A DNA stretch of 64,000 nt from Phoronis australis (taxonomy: Eukaryota > Phoronida > Phoronidae), in contig NMRA01000004.1 in NCBI GenBank assembly GCA_002633005.1, positions 870,719 to 934,718 on the forward strand. The letters are read 5' to 3'. A program made the position numbers and the translations under genes. The notes below the pieces were generated by a model. It was given only the letters and a program-made list of their open reading frames with translations. It had not been told where the DNA came from and ran no database searches. Position 1 is the stretch's first letter. Each line of letters starts with the position of its first letter. This document shows, piece by piece, positions 1 through 62,110 of this stretch.

Positions 1-1
1 G

Positions 2-118
2 GACTTCCACCCTTTCGCTTCACCTATTCTCACATCACCGCCGGCTGATTGGCACCAGCAATTGAACCTCTCTTTTATGGAGCAAAAACGTTTTTTTCAC
101 GAAAAACATTGTTTCTAA
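2..118 (+). CDS. Possible C-terminal end of a plus-strand gene truncated by the window edge
   Basis: An open frame from the left edge to TAA at 116-118 reads DFHPFASPILTSPPADWHQQ, then LNLSFMEQKRFFHEKHCF. The composition looks protein-like but no family is recognised and no splice site is visible in the window. A plus-strand AATAAA at 1342-1347 would fit a 1.2-kb 3' UTR. It could equally be chance. Confidence 0.2.
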   Translation, partial: DFHPFASPILTSPPADWHQQLNLSFMEQKRFFHEKHCF

Positions 119-1341
119 TGTATTGACCTTAACATGCACAACTGCCCAATATTAGTTCAGTTCCTGTGGTTTCCTAACTTCAGGGCTTGGAATTTTCCTC
201 TTTTAAAAGGATTTCCTCTTTTTGGTTTAGATTTCCCCTTATTTGATTTCCAATTTCCTGTTTTTGTCTCTATTCATCATTATTTTGACTTTAGTTATGC
301 GAAAACGTTTACTTCAGTTAGATTTTACAACACAAAAATATTTATATTACACAAGCCCATTTATTTGTGTAACTATACGTCACTTGAAAAATTGTCCACT
401 TCTTTTCATCGGTCACTCCAAGCCCTGACTTTTGTTTTTATGCTATATACTGAATACAGGATTGGTATCCTTCCTACAGTGCAACAGAAGTACAGAGACA
501 GGAGTATTTTCTTTACCTGAACCACCCTTTGATCCCATTTCTGCCCAGGCTCTATATACAAGAAACGTTCATTGCTGGTCATGGATTGTAAATGTTAGAA
601 TTTGACAGTTTTAAGTTAGGAGACAAGATCATGCTTCCGATTCAACCTCTCCCTCCTTCATTTGAGATTGGATGCTCAAAGAGTACAAATATACATTCAC
701 TGTTAGTAAACCGAATCTGTCACAGCTGTGCTGGATGTTGTTCATGATCGAAATGATGAACATATGGGTTAAAAAGACACTTTTACACTTCCCTAGCGAT
801 ACATGTATAGCCATATCACGTACGATTACTTTATTTAAGTGTTCTCAACATGCCGTTCTGATAAAGGTGTCTGTTGAGTATGAGAGTATGACATTTTAGA
901 CTCAGTGAAATATATTTAAAATGCGAAAATAATAATTGGTAGTCATTTACTTAGCACTGCAAATTAGTAAGCACTTCGATAATTATTACCTGGCTATGAG
1001 CCCGGTCAATCTTAATACACTGTACTTCCCAATCTCAACTCTTTGGGAGCAAACAATAGGTGCAACCATTACAGGATGCTTTCTATATGATCACTTGGGG
1101 ATCCAATTAATTCCACAGTTGTCACAACGCAATACTACATCCATTTTAAGTTACATGAATATTGTTTCTAGTACCTTTATGGTTAATCTGTCAAAATTTA
1201 TAAGGAAAGCTTTCTCATAAGAGCCAGTGTCTAAATACTTTAGTTTTCTGAATGTTAAATAGTCTTTTTTGTTCAAACATCATTCTGCCTTTGTATATGT
1301 ACTTGGTGACTAGTATGGGCACGTGGCCTTTTATGTAAAGA

Positions 1342-1347
1342 ATAAAG
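1342..1347 (+). other. Candidate plus-strand polyadenylation signal
   Basis: AATAAA followed by a T-rich stretch. It would end the transcript of the possible plus-strand gene at the left edge. Confidence 0.25.
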
Positions 1348-1397
1348 GATTTTTTATTATTAAAAAGTTATCCCAACGCCTAAGCAAGCCATATAGT

Positions 1398-2541
1398 GTT
1401 TTCCATTAGAGGAACTTCGACTTACCGAAGCTTTTCCGAAACTTCGCTTACCTTTTCGACTAGTAGACAGCGATATCAAATTATCGATAGATGTAGATTC
1501 CGTCGTCGCAGTAGACACCAGACGGTGCAGATCATTCGTACTCTCAAACGAATATTGAGTAATGAGTTTGAGGCTGACTATAAATTGTTATCCTGCCTTT
1601 TACGAGTGCTTACGAAAGTGGTTAGTGTCATTCATCATCAGATATGCATTATTTTGTCTATTTACGTGCGTCTGGAGACCACGTCGGCTACGCAACTGTA
1701 ACAAACTCGCTGGTTCCCTGCGTGCTTAACCCAGCCTGCAGGCAGGTATATCGCAGTGGCACGCGCTTTAGCATTGGTAGATGTAACTTTGGCAGTCATT
1801 GGTTAGCTTTACAACATTGTGAAAAAATGGCGGACTGTGAGCGATTTTTAGCCTTGTCATGCAAGTGGGGTCGCAGCAACTATTTCGTTTCTGCAGTGAT
1901 GTTTAATAGCCGTGTGCTTGAAGCACATACATGTACAATAAACACATATCTGGCCGATTTAACCGGTGTGTTATTCATACTGTATGAATACAGGACACTA
2001 TCGTAAACAGAAGTCATCGACAGTCGCTGAAAGATGCATTCCGAAAAGTCGCAATCACAATTTCTAGCCTTCACATTTCCTGAACATAAATTTTAAGCAC
2101 CGATTTGTCTGTACGGCAGACCACATTTACACTTCAGTCTATCAGTCATGCCAGTTTTTTTGCGTAATGCGCTGCCTGTTGAGAATTCGACTTGCCAATT
2201 AGAAACGCCGGTGAAAAAAAAAATTACCGAGGAAAATTAAGTGATACCCGGTGCGTGCTGGCGCGGCTACCGCCCCACCTAGCGGCACGCGAGCTATAAC
2301 AAAGAGTACGTTTTGCGAGTCTCGCGTATACATGTACATGTATCGCTGCTGCGACCTCTACCGATAACTTCGACGAAGATTCGCTCTGATCGTTCCCACT
2401 ACACCGGAGTTTCGGTGAGTATCGAAACTTTGCTTTTGAATCCTACTGTTTTCAGCGAAATTTCTCATGCAAACTAACTATCGGCCCTTTCCCACTTACA
2501 AAAAACTTAGTAAAATAGAAGTTTCGCCTCTAATGGGAAAG
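1398..2541. mobile_element. Possible decayed element with similar inverted ends
   Basis: The left end reads ttttccattagaggaact and the right end, read on the other strand, ctttcccattagaggcgaa. About 1.1 kb lies between, without a recognisable transposase. No clear target-site duplication is seen, so this is only a candidate non-autonomous DNA transposon. Confidence 0.3.
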
Positions 2542-2744
2542 CTCTATAACGACAGTGAATGTCCAGTCCTAGTCGATTTACAAATACTGCTCGTGGCTTA
2601 GTCGCAATTCTGAAGACTGTGTTTTAATGCAGTGATTTTAAAAATTCAACGAGTATTTTTTTTGGGTGAGACCTTCACGTTTTGAAGTCCGGACAACACT
2701 TTTGATCACTGTCCAGTTGGGGGGTGCGAAAGTCTGACGGGATA

Positions 2745-2803
2745 AATTCTGGCTAATACTCTGCCCTTCCCCTCCCCAAAATAAAATCCTGGATCTGCCC
2801 CTG
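2745..2803 (-). mobile_element. hAT-like terminal fragment
   Basis: Read on the minus strand it starts CAGGGGCAGATCCAGGATTT, the terminal sequence style of a widespread hAT-type element family. Related starts occur at 62022 and 53510-53649. Confidence 0.45.
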
Positions 2804-2874
2804 CTGTCCATTTGAATATGCAGTAGAGCTGGTTTTGAAAACCGACCAATTGTTAATTGCCCAATTGGTCCGGC

Positions 2875-3258
2875 CCGGATTACACAGCGGCACTCGAATT
2901 TCGAGGTCTATACCCACAATGCCGTATACATCCATCCGGCACATTTGCTGCCTCGTTTTCGTCTCACTGGAGTTTCATATGTTATTTGTTGTTGTCCATT
3001 TCTTTACACGTTTTTCTCGGCAGTATTACTCTATTTGTCCTTCCAGTGCTAACGAAGTAGTACTGCTGTGCTGTGGGCTGCAACTCCGACGTGAAAAGTT
3101 TGAAAAACTGGACAAATGCCCGTGGATGCGTGATCTGAAATTCTTTGTCTTCCCGACATCAACGATCGAGACGCGAAAGTGTGTCTTATTTTTAAACCTA
3201 GGTCACGCGCTTTCTTGTGTCCTGCAGAAAGGGAATTTTATGACGCCCTGAAATCCGG
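2875..3258 (+). repeat. Dispersed 0.38-kb repeat, copy 1
   Basis: Aligns along its length with 44540-44923 in the same orientation. Shared runs include gttatttgttgttgtc, cactgctgtgctgt and ccgacatcaacga. Several indels separate the copies. No protein is recognised. Confidence 0.75.
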
Positions 3259-3433
3259 GAGGGTCCTACATCTATTGGATACGAGAACGGGACAATCCGA
3301 GACCAATTCACAGCATGCTTTACATGTATCCAGGAAATGCTTGCGAGCTCATTCCAATAAATGTATTCCCTTGCTACAACTGCCATGGAATGTGTTTGCA
3401 CGCAATGTGTCATTGAGTGAGTGGTAAGATACA

Positions 3434-5192
3434 AAAAAAAGGAAACCTGCCATAAAAATCTAGCCCAACATTTCTGGTATTAAACATTTTATTCAAATAG
3501 TGCGTGTGCATAACAATCTTTAACAATTAACAACAAGTTATGAAATATTCTTACTTTATACAAGCAATAAGAGGCGATACTTCCGAATAATATTGGCACA
3601 AGTGATCACGAATTTTTGCAAAAACGCGCGCGCGTGTACACAGGAGTTCTCCGATTTTGTTATCAAACGTGTTATAAACCGTGAACATCAAAGATCATTT
3701 GGCCCTGCCTGGGCTGCGTTACGTGAGGCTAATAATTGACTACAAGTTGGACAAAATCACGCAAGTCTTCATGTCGCCATGCAAACAATCAAAGCCTGTG
3801 ATAACACAACCTTGCACTCGTGGATGTTTCAACTTAAATAACGGGCTCCAGGGTATCGTTCCGATTATCAAGTTTCTTGCAAAGAAAAACTAAGAACGGC
3901 AACTTTTTCGAAAATAATGCTCGTCACCTTACTAACAAAGCCTACCTAGCAAAATGGCGGCTAATGATGTTCCTGCATTTGGCCAGTAAGGTCGGAGCAT
4001 TCAGGCATGAATATAATTATAAACTTCATGGAGGGTATAGAGTTCAATGTTTTCGCGTCCTAATCGAAGGTTTATCGCCGTCCGTGCATGAGTAGTGCAC
4101 TGAAATTGGCAAGGCAGCCCTAGCACGCGTCTCCACTTGCCGCAAATGCAGTGCACATGTGCGTCGATTGTTTTTCAAAAAATATAACAAGTGCTGAACA
4201 AAGGCTGAAATCAGAGAGGCTCAAGCTTGCATAGATAACTTTAAACAAACATTAGACTACAAAGAAATGAAGATGTCTCTTCACTAGCGAGCACAAATCC
4301 TTACGGATTCATGGAATAAACGAACATGTTTAAAATAATCCTAAAAAGGATTCCAAACACAATTGAACGAACGGATTTAAACGTAAATTTCCTCTTTGAA
4401 AGTTAATACCTGGTGTTGCAAAGATTGTCCATTTGAATTTTTGCCAGACTAAACATAAATCAATAAGCGAATAAAGGAAAGGCTAAAAATCGTAAAAACA
4501 GAAACCAACACAACAGCCTAACGGACGGATATCAGCGTCTAAATAAACACGTGAGTTAATATATTCTCGTATAAAGATTCAGCATCAATAATTATCACAA
4601 CTTCCACCAATAAATAGCACTTTTTTATCTGTCTGCTACTTCTCCACCCATGCCAATGCATGTAAATCCTTGGCCTATGTTCCATCTCTCGGTAATGTCA
4701 GCCCATCATGATAAGCAATTTATTCAACGCGGAGCTACTGTGCAGGTGCGTATACTGAAAATTTTAGAATTGAATGCCCCATTTCGCTTTTTTGTATTAT
4801 AACCTGGGTAAACTGTTCCCTCAGAATCCCTGGTATAGAAATAGGGGGCGCTCATTCGGTAAAAGCAAACATGTGTTCGCACAGCCACAGACCAAAAACG
4901 ACTGTGCTTCATGGTAAAAGTTGGCTGTGTTTTCTCAAGTAGAATTTTTTACGGAGTTCCCTTATTTTGCTCAACTAGAGGCACACATATTTAGTAGGAA
5001 ACTGAAGTGTATACGTCAATTAAACGTACACGAACTAACCTCAGCAAACCTGTTCAGTGAGTCACCTACTGTACTTTTAGATATTCGCTTAACTTGTTTC
5101 CGGTCATGGAGTGTCTATATGGTTGTATTAGTTTGTGAACGGATTGACTAGCCGTAACAGCGTTTACATGTACCTCAAATGGCTTCCAAACT
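3434..5192. other. Left flank / mucin 3' UTR region, nothing else recognised
   Basis: A+T-rich sequence. Apart from the candidate poly(A) signal at 4719-4724 and a short alternating cgcgcgcgtgtac run near 3625, I see no gene or repeat structure here. Part of it is presumably the mucin 3' UTR. Confidence 0.4.
4719..4724 (-). other. Candidate polyadenylation signal of the mucin gene
   Basis: AATAAA on the minus strand about 470 bp after the mucin stop codon. It is a reasonable position for a 3' UTR end, but the motif is common by chance in A+T-rich DNA. Confidence 0.35.
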
Positions 5193-55980
<50,788 letters not shown>

Positions 55981-57319
55981 CTTTATTTTAATATAAAGTA
56001 TTATATATCCCTTCGATATACTCCCAGTCACGATATCATGGTGCCACTGCGATGTTCTTTATGCCGGCTTATTTCCTGTTACCGAAAATGTACAAACCAA
56101 CGGTTGTGCTCTTGAAATGAGAAAGATACGTGATCACTCCCCGAAGGTGCGGCGACTCAACGCGTAGCGTGCTGACAATGCCTTCGTGAATGAAAAATAC
56201 TCGACTCCCTAGTGTTTGATGAAAGATTAACCGAGGTACAGAGCGAGATGTTGCCTGTTGTTTAGCAAGGGTGTCTTTTTGTTTACTTAGGAAACCCTGC
56301 AATAAGCCAATAATACCCTGTCGGTTGTCTCATGTGTTGCGCGGCTGATTTCAAAAATGATAGACCAATAAATGACTACAGCAACTGTTGAAAGGGCTTT
56401 TGACTTTTCACCACTGGACAAACACGCGCAAAACAAGAATGCCTTTATTTCCTGACCGATAACAAAAAGCTTAGAAATAACTTACCTTTTATTATGATTC
56501 AATCAGTCGCTCATTTAACGTTTTTTAAACACCAAATTCCATACCTGTGATTGTTCTTAATTAAAGGAAAACAAAGGGGGTCGGCAGGCTCTTCCCTGGT
56601 TTCTATATTCCCCGTACCTAATTTCCTCAGTCACCCGATATTCCTCAGGCCTTTTGCTCTCTCGGCCCTACATGAATGTGCCCCCTCCTCGATGTTCGTT
56701 ATACTTGTCAATTCAATTCTACATTAAAGGCTGATATTTTGGCGCGCCTCAGATGCATTAGCCTCGGCGTGTGCGCCGGAACGCCGAACAAAACAACTTT
56801 ACATTTATACGATTGGCCGGGATCCTTACGCGCTTTTCAGCCGTAGGCCCACTTAAGCGTCAGATAAGATAATTAACCCAAAACAATTGACTCTCGATAG
56901 AAATTATTGGTAAGGCCGGGGGAGCAAAAGGTCGCTTGGGAGAACATGGGGGCGGAGGAATATTGAGGCGAAGGATCAGGGAACAGAGTAACGGACCCAA
57001 ATAAAAAGTATAAAAATTAGTAATACAACAAAATGATCTGTTTCCATTGGTGACAGAGTTGAAATTGGCTGTCGCCGGTTCGCGAGCATCACGGGTGAAA
57101 TCACGCTTCAACTATTGCCATGCAGATTAAACACACGCCGGAAGGAAATGCTCGCTGAAGAACCATTTGTGAAAATTCTTCTCGGGGGTCAGGGGAGCCA
57201 GATATGAGACAACATTATTAAAAAGTGGAATAAAACAAAAAGGAAATTGGGAGCATAAAACACGGTAATGATATTGAAAAAGCCTCAAAGAAACTGGTAT
57301 CACAGATATTGAGAATAGT

Positions 57320-57405
57320 AGTATTAGTGGTCACCTGTTGGGTGCCCGTAGTTGGGGCCACTAGTATTAGTGGTCACCTGTTGGGTGCCCGTAGTTGGGG
57401 CCACC
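57320..57405. repeat. 43-bp perfect tandem duplication
   Basis: 57320-57362 and 57363-57405 are identical apart from the last base (agtattagtggtcacctg ... agttggggccac). Confidence 0.97.
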
Positions 57406-58131
57406 AGGAAGTGGGAAAAGGTGTCGGCCTGCAACGACACGCAAAGCTGGTGTTGACCGTAGCGCGAGCGTCAACATTTTTCAAGTTTCGGTAAAATTCT
57501 TATCATATACCCCTCCACAACGACAAAATCAAGGTACGCCTTTGAGAGTTACGATGCAAACTTTGTCGTAAAAGAAGTCGAAAAATGTAGAAGCAAGTAA
57601 TATGTCGTTACCAAGCTTAGAGATGACTAGCCATTTTCTTCCAGAAAATCGCATACAAACCTTGCATAATCTCCCAAACAGCACCAACCGCAGCACAATA
57701 ATCTCGGTCCCTGAAGCTGAGTGACTCTTTTTACAAATAAACTTCTGCTCTGCAGACAATCTTATTTTATTTTAATTGATTTTTGTTGGAGTACGTCACT
57801 TTCTGCTCAACTAAATATTTTGTAAATCTGAACCAAATATTTAGCAGACCCACTCGACGTGTTGCAGCTATCACAAATAAAACACGTTTACGTTATCGGA
57901 AGTCATTTATTCACGAATCTCCCAAAACATTAAAAGCAAATATTTATAAAAAACTGCAGCTTTATATGTGTAAATTTGTTAAGTTGCTTACTTATTCAAA
58001 AAACACATTAAATTACGTAACCTCATCACGTGATATGTAAATCACAGACAACAGGAATACCATCGTGCAACAAAACAACAGTGTTGGCACTGTAAAAAGC
58101 ACTGTAGGTCAGTAAAACACAGGCCGCGTTT

Positions 58132-58137
58132 TTTATT
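58132..58137 (-). other. Candidate polyadenylation signal of the transporter gene
   Basis: AATAAA on the minus strand about 305 bp after the transporter stop codon. Confidence 0.4.
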
Positions 58138-58442
58138 TGAAACTCCCAAATTAGAGACGAGCTGCCAAAAAGCAATTCATGCCATCACTTAGCGCCATCT
58201 ATTGACTGGTATCGGTCCTCCTCGGACTGTCGCTGAATTCTCGGACCATAGGATATGGAACGTACCAGTTTAGCAAAGACGAGACTTCTTGGCCCAGAAA
58301 AAGTCCCTAGATTCCTAACTTGCCTGCAACGCATTAACATACAGTGGATGTGCCAAAATTTGACTTGAGTTCGGTGTTTGACCAGAAAACTCGAAAAGAA
58401 TTATAAAGGAACGTTCACAAAAATATTTATACTTCATATTCT

Positions 58443-59497
58443 CTACAGAGTCGTGGTGCTAATTACGTTTTCAGTTGGAATAACTTCTTTTTCAATATCT
58501 TTGTCGTAACGGTCACCGTGGAGATGCGCTATTACTTGCATAATTATATATAAGACAGCAAGCAGTGCGCAGTAGCCCACCATGATGTACATAAGTGTGG
58601 GTGGGCCGTAATATTCGAACATGTATCCCGTGAGCCACTGGTAAATGAAACCACCTGTGGCGCCACCTAGAAACAGTACGGAAATGGCCAGTCCAGTCAT
58701 AGTTAAGTATCGGTCCGACCACAACACCCCAGTAGGAAATACTGGCGAAATGAAAAATCCGGCGAAAAATGAACAAACCCAGATAACATATGGGCTTAAT
58801 TCCCAGCATGCACACAGCACAGAAAAAGTAGCGACACTTCCGGTAATAATACATGGTACCATTATTTTTGGCGACACCCAGTGCGCTAAGATTATGGATA
58901 TAAAACGACCAACCATGAAACCGGCCCAAAAGATTGAATTTAAGAAAATTGCATCGTCTTGGCTGAATTTTAAGCTAGATTCCTTTGCAAACGAAGCGAT
59001 GAATTTCCCATAGGCGCGCTCACCGCCGACAACGTTAATGTAAAATTTGAAAAGAAAAATAAACATGACACAACCAAACAGCAGGCTCCCATTTGCGCAT
59101 GACGCCGGAGACACGATGTCGAGAAATGCTTTGCAGCGGTCCTGCGATTGGTAGCGGGTATCATCTTCCTCTACGGCGTTGTCATCTTCCTTCGACGATA
59201 TCGTTTCATATTTTCGTTTAATGACTTGAAACACGAAAAACAAAACACCTGTGCACATGGTCACGGCTCCGATTATTAGATAGGGTATTTCGATGTGCGA
59301 TTCACTATAGGCCGCGAACGAAGATGGCGAAACAATAGCAGACTCATTAGTGGGCATTGTTGTTGTGTTCGATGTTGCCAAGAACGGCCTCGCTAGATAA
59401 GGCGATAAAAAAGCTCCCACTCCAAATCCGAAGTGAATAGACTGCACTGGAGATGGCGCATTCGTTCCCCACATTTGCAGCAATAGCGCGTTTCCAC
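58443..59497 (-). CDS. MFS transporter exon 3 (helices 5-12)
   Basis: 1,055 nt from acceptor TATTTTCAG (joined codon GGT, G of DTGGN) to TAG at 58445-58443. It holds the QMWG.NAPSPVQSIHFGFG block, an N-glycosylable loop (NTTTMPTNESA), the acidic central loop and eight hydrophobic segments. It ends ENVISTTTL, whose TTL could act as a PDZ-type C-terminus. Confidence 0.9.
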
Positions 59498-61493
59498 CTG
59501 AAAATACGAGACGTGTTAGAATAAGACCTCGCTGTCGACGAATTCAATTTTCTGTGCACCCAATTAGATTAAGTTACAGTATTTAGTTACATGTACTTTT
59601 AGCACTTCGCTTTACAGGTGGATATTAACTGCACAGCGACTAATGCGTAGATATGCTCACTTCAATGAATAGATTGAACAAATTGCTGACTCAGTTGAAC
59701 TAACCTGTGTCGAGAAACCCTTCGCACCAGCCCACGATGTGGAAGACCACGCCCACCAATATCAAATCAGGCAGCAAAGGTGTAATTCCCGTACAAATAC
59801 CCGCTACCACTAATGAACAACCCAAAATGATATCCACGTGCCAAGGAAACACGTCCTTCAGAAAACCTCCAACGAGCGACCCAAGAAAATAACCAGCACT
59901 TCTCGCTGATAGCACTCGCGATATTTCTTCGTAGTTCACGCTCAGACCGTTTTTCAGGTCGGTTAGAGTTGGTCCTGCGATTTCCAGGAAGAATCCCTGA
60001 AATGTAACCAGTTCTAATAGAAAAAGCGTCGAAAAAGTAGCCGTAAAATAATATCTAAACAAAAATATACTCCACTTTAATACGACTTATGTGTTGCATC
60101 AAAATTGAGTGCCACCCCCAGAACCACTCCATCCCCCGACAATGAACAGTAAATAAATATATTACGTACTCGCCTATACCTATTGCCGGTGAGAGTAGTG
60201 CGACACTGGAAAGAATAAATGGCCTACTAAAGGGAAGATGTGCGGATATGTATACAGTGTATTCACTATGGACCTCGGCACAAGGTTCATACCATTCTGT
60301 GCATACATGCGCTTTCGGGGATTTCAACTGCATTAAGGTAAATGCAAATCTTGGCGTATTCTTTAAAAAGACTCAGTACTCGCAGATTGTTTTATATGGT
60401 ACCTGTACGCTTATCAATGTCAATTTGTTGCCATCAGATACTATACGATTATTTTTTAACTTCGAATTGTGTGCTATTCATTATTTGCACGAATTCGCTA
60501 TTATTCTTGAAACGAGGCGTTGTGTCCAAACTGCAATTGGTTCTGCATGTTTGGAACACACGCCCTTTTGCGTTTGCGCTGCTAAAATTGATGTGAAAAC
60601 AAGGCATTGCGTCTTAAATAACAATGCCTAGTAATCATTGCTGAAGCGCTACTAAAGTGCACAAGTAGCTACAGTATAAGCATCCAAACGCACGGAAAAA
60701 TTGGTCTTGTAATCTCTTAGTACGTCGCACATGGGCGGCGCAGCACTGAAAAAAGTGGTGGGGGGCTAAAGCTCCCTCAGTCCCCCTGTGGTGGACTGCC
60801 TATAGACCATGTGCGGCATAGCACTGAAAAAGTGGAAGGCTATACCCCCAGCCCCCTATGGTGCGCCGCCCATGTCGCAAGGAGACAAAATGAGCTTTGT
60901 AGGTTGCACCTGTTTGATTTGCAATATTCGATGGTGAATCAGTCGAAATACATTTATCTGACTTTGTCGATGGGATCTTGAGTTCTCTGTCACCTATAAG
61001 CCGTTACAATCGGAAATGTTTCAATCACATATACTCATCTGTATGGGTTCTCACTCAAACTTTCTGATTCACGTTTGTGTTGACAAGTGATCATTTCTTT
61101 CTGTGAGCGATTACTAAACAGTACAGCAAAAATAGAAATCTAAACAATCAATTTCTTAAGCTAATTATATGATTTACTTTCACTTATTATCATCGTTTTT
61201 GATTGGAATCCCTGATCTCACAAATAGCGTATAGTTTGCAAGTCAGACCGGGTATGATTTGGCCCATACCAGGGGATAGTACATGTACGTCCCTCCCACC
61301 CCCCCCCCCTCCCCCCAACTAACACACACCCAACTTCCGTCATTTTGAGAAATCACGTGATTTCAAACTGAAAAAACAAAAACAGTGCCCGATTTATAAT
61401 GAACCCCAACTGCCTGTCACGGGATACCTGAAAGCACAAAAACCATTCATAGCAACTTTCACCTGGTATTTTGTCCTTTGCGTTTGGCCGCAT
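58443..61493 (-). CDS. MFS transporter, NaGLT1/MFSD4-like (three exons)
   Basis: Exons 61428-61493, 59705-59996 and 58443-59497 join in phase into a predicted 470-residue protein, close to the roughly 480-520 residues of the family. Conserved points are FFLEIAGPTLTDL in helix 1, AGYFLGSLVGGFL in helix 2, EGFLDTGGNALLLQMWG at the exon 2/3 junction, IHFGFGVGAFLSP, VVGGERAYGKFIASFA and FWAGFMVGRF. About twelve hydrophobic helices are seen, with a charged central loop (RKYETISSKEDDNAVEEDD). The family (major facilitator superfamily, NaGLT1/MFSD4 group) includes a Na+-dependent glucose transporter. The true substrate here is unknown. The last two exons are solid. The first exon is my proposal. Confidence 0.8.
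59705..59996 (-). CDS. MFS transporter exon 2 (helices 1-4)
   Basis: 292 nt, phase 0 to 1, acceptor TTACATTTCAG, donor GTTAGT. It encodes GFFLEIAGPTLTDLKNGLSV, then three further hydrophobic stretches ending CEGFLDTG. An alternative, further upstream acceptor (TTTGTTTAG, exon start 60054) is also open and would give a different helix-1 start, but would need an upstream exon of another phase. Confidence 0.85.
60730..60874 (+). mobile_element. 145-bp MITE-like element, copy 2
   Basis: Bounded by CATGGGCGGCGCA and TGCGCCGCCCATG, perfect 13-bp terminal inverted repeats, and flanked on both sides by TCGCA, a perfect 5-bp target-site duplication. It lies in intron 1 of the MFS transporter. Homologous to 9784-9932 in reverse orientation, including the internal ctgcctatagaccatg. 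Confidence 0.82.
61291..61316 (-). repeat. C/G homopolymer-rich tract
   Basis: ccctcccacc followed by nine c, t and six c. On the transporter transcript strand this is a run of four G blocks within 26 nt, a possible G-quadruplex in intron 1 of the transporter. Confidence 0.85.
61428..61493 (-). CDS. MFS transporter exon 1 (proposed start)
   Basis: ATG at 61493-61491 followed by 22 codons (MRPNAKDKIPGESCYEWFLC, FQ) up to a good donor, TTTCAG then GTATCC, phase 0. Joined to exon 2 it makes CYEWFLCFQ-GFFLEIAGPTL, which lines up well with helix 1 of MFSD4-type proteins (a short charged N-terminus then an aromatic helix before GPTL). No independent proof. An unseen upstream exon remains possible. 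Confidence 0.5.
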
Positions 61494-62021
61494 AATTTCG
61501 GAATCCGAGATGAAGCCGGTTAAGTAAAACACCGAGACAGCTGGAGTACTCTTTACAAAAAAATTTAATTTGACGCCTGTACCAGGCATCTAACTTTACA
61601 TGACGCCATATGTTCCCTTTGCAGAGCAGCAAAAAGCAGCGTCGTTTTTCTTTTGCTAACAAGAAAAGGCAAAACTGAATTGATTGAAGTCAATCCCACC
61701 TGCTGGAGGAAAAACATGTATTGTGGGAACACGTTCGGATTGATGGCCGGCGGAAAGGCTTGGATGGTTGGGTGAAGTTGACTTTTTGACCATTGCTACA
61801 CAACAGCAAAAATCCGCTAAGTGTTTTTGATCTTATTACAAATCACCAATTTTCACAATTTTCTGCCAGTCATTCGCTGAAATCAAGATTGTCAATTACT
61901 TTCACGAATTAAATACGCTCAAAACAGGGTCCCACTGAAAGTTCAGTTTAGCTCGCCGGCATTGATAGCAGTGTTCTGGCGATCCGCAGAGATTGAAAGT
62001 TCGATGTCACCTTGTGTTTGA

Positions 62022-62110
62022 CAGGGGCGGATCCAGAATTTTGGGATACGGGGGGCCAGGGCAAAGTATTAGCCAGGATTTTGCATGTCAGAAAGTTGCA
62101 CCCCCGAACT
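62022..62110 (+). mobile_element. hAT-like terminal fragment
   Basis: Begins CAGGGGCGGATCCAGAATTT, a typical hAT-family left end, followed by a g-rich stretch. The right end and transposase are not found. It lies upstream of the proposed transporter start. Confidence 0.5.

Larger units (their letters stand above)
55981..58442. other. Intergenic region between the transporter and the mucin gene
   Basis: About 2.5 kb. It should contain the mucin promoter (minus strand) and the transporter 3' UTR. A TATATAA lies about 30 bp upstream of the mucin ATG, and a 43-bp tandem duplication sits at 57320-57405. Nothing else is recognised. Confidence 0.5.

Noticed and set aside
60055-60333. Minus-strand frame as first exon of the transporter
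   Set aside because: It reads to a stop right before helix 1, and the composition does not resemble an MFS N-terminus. The 61428-61493 exon fits better.
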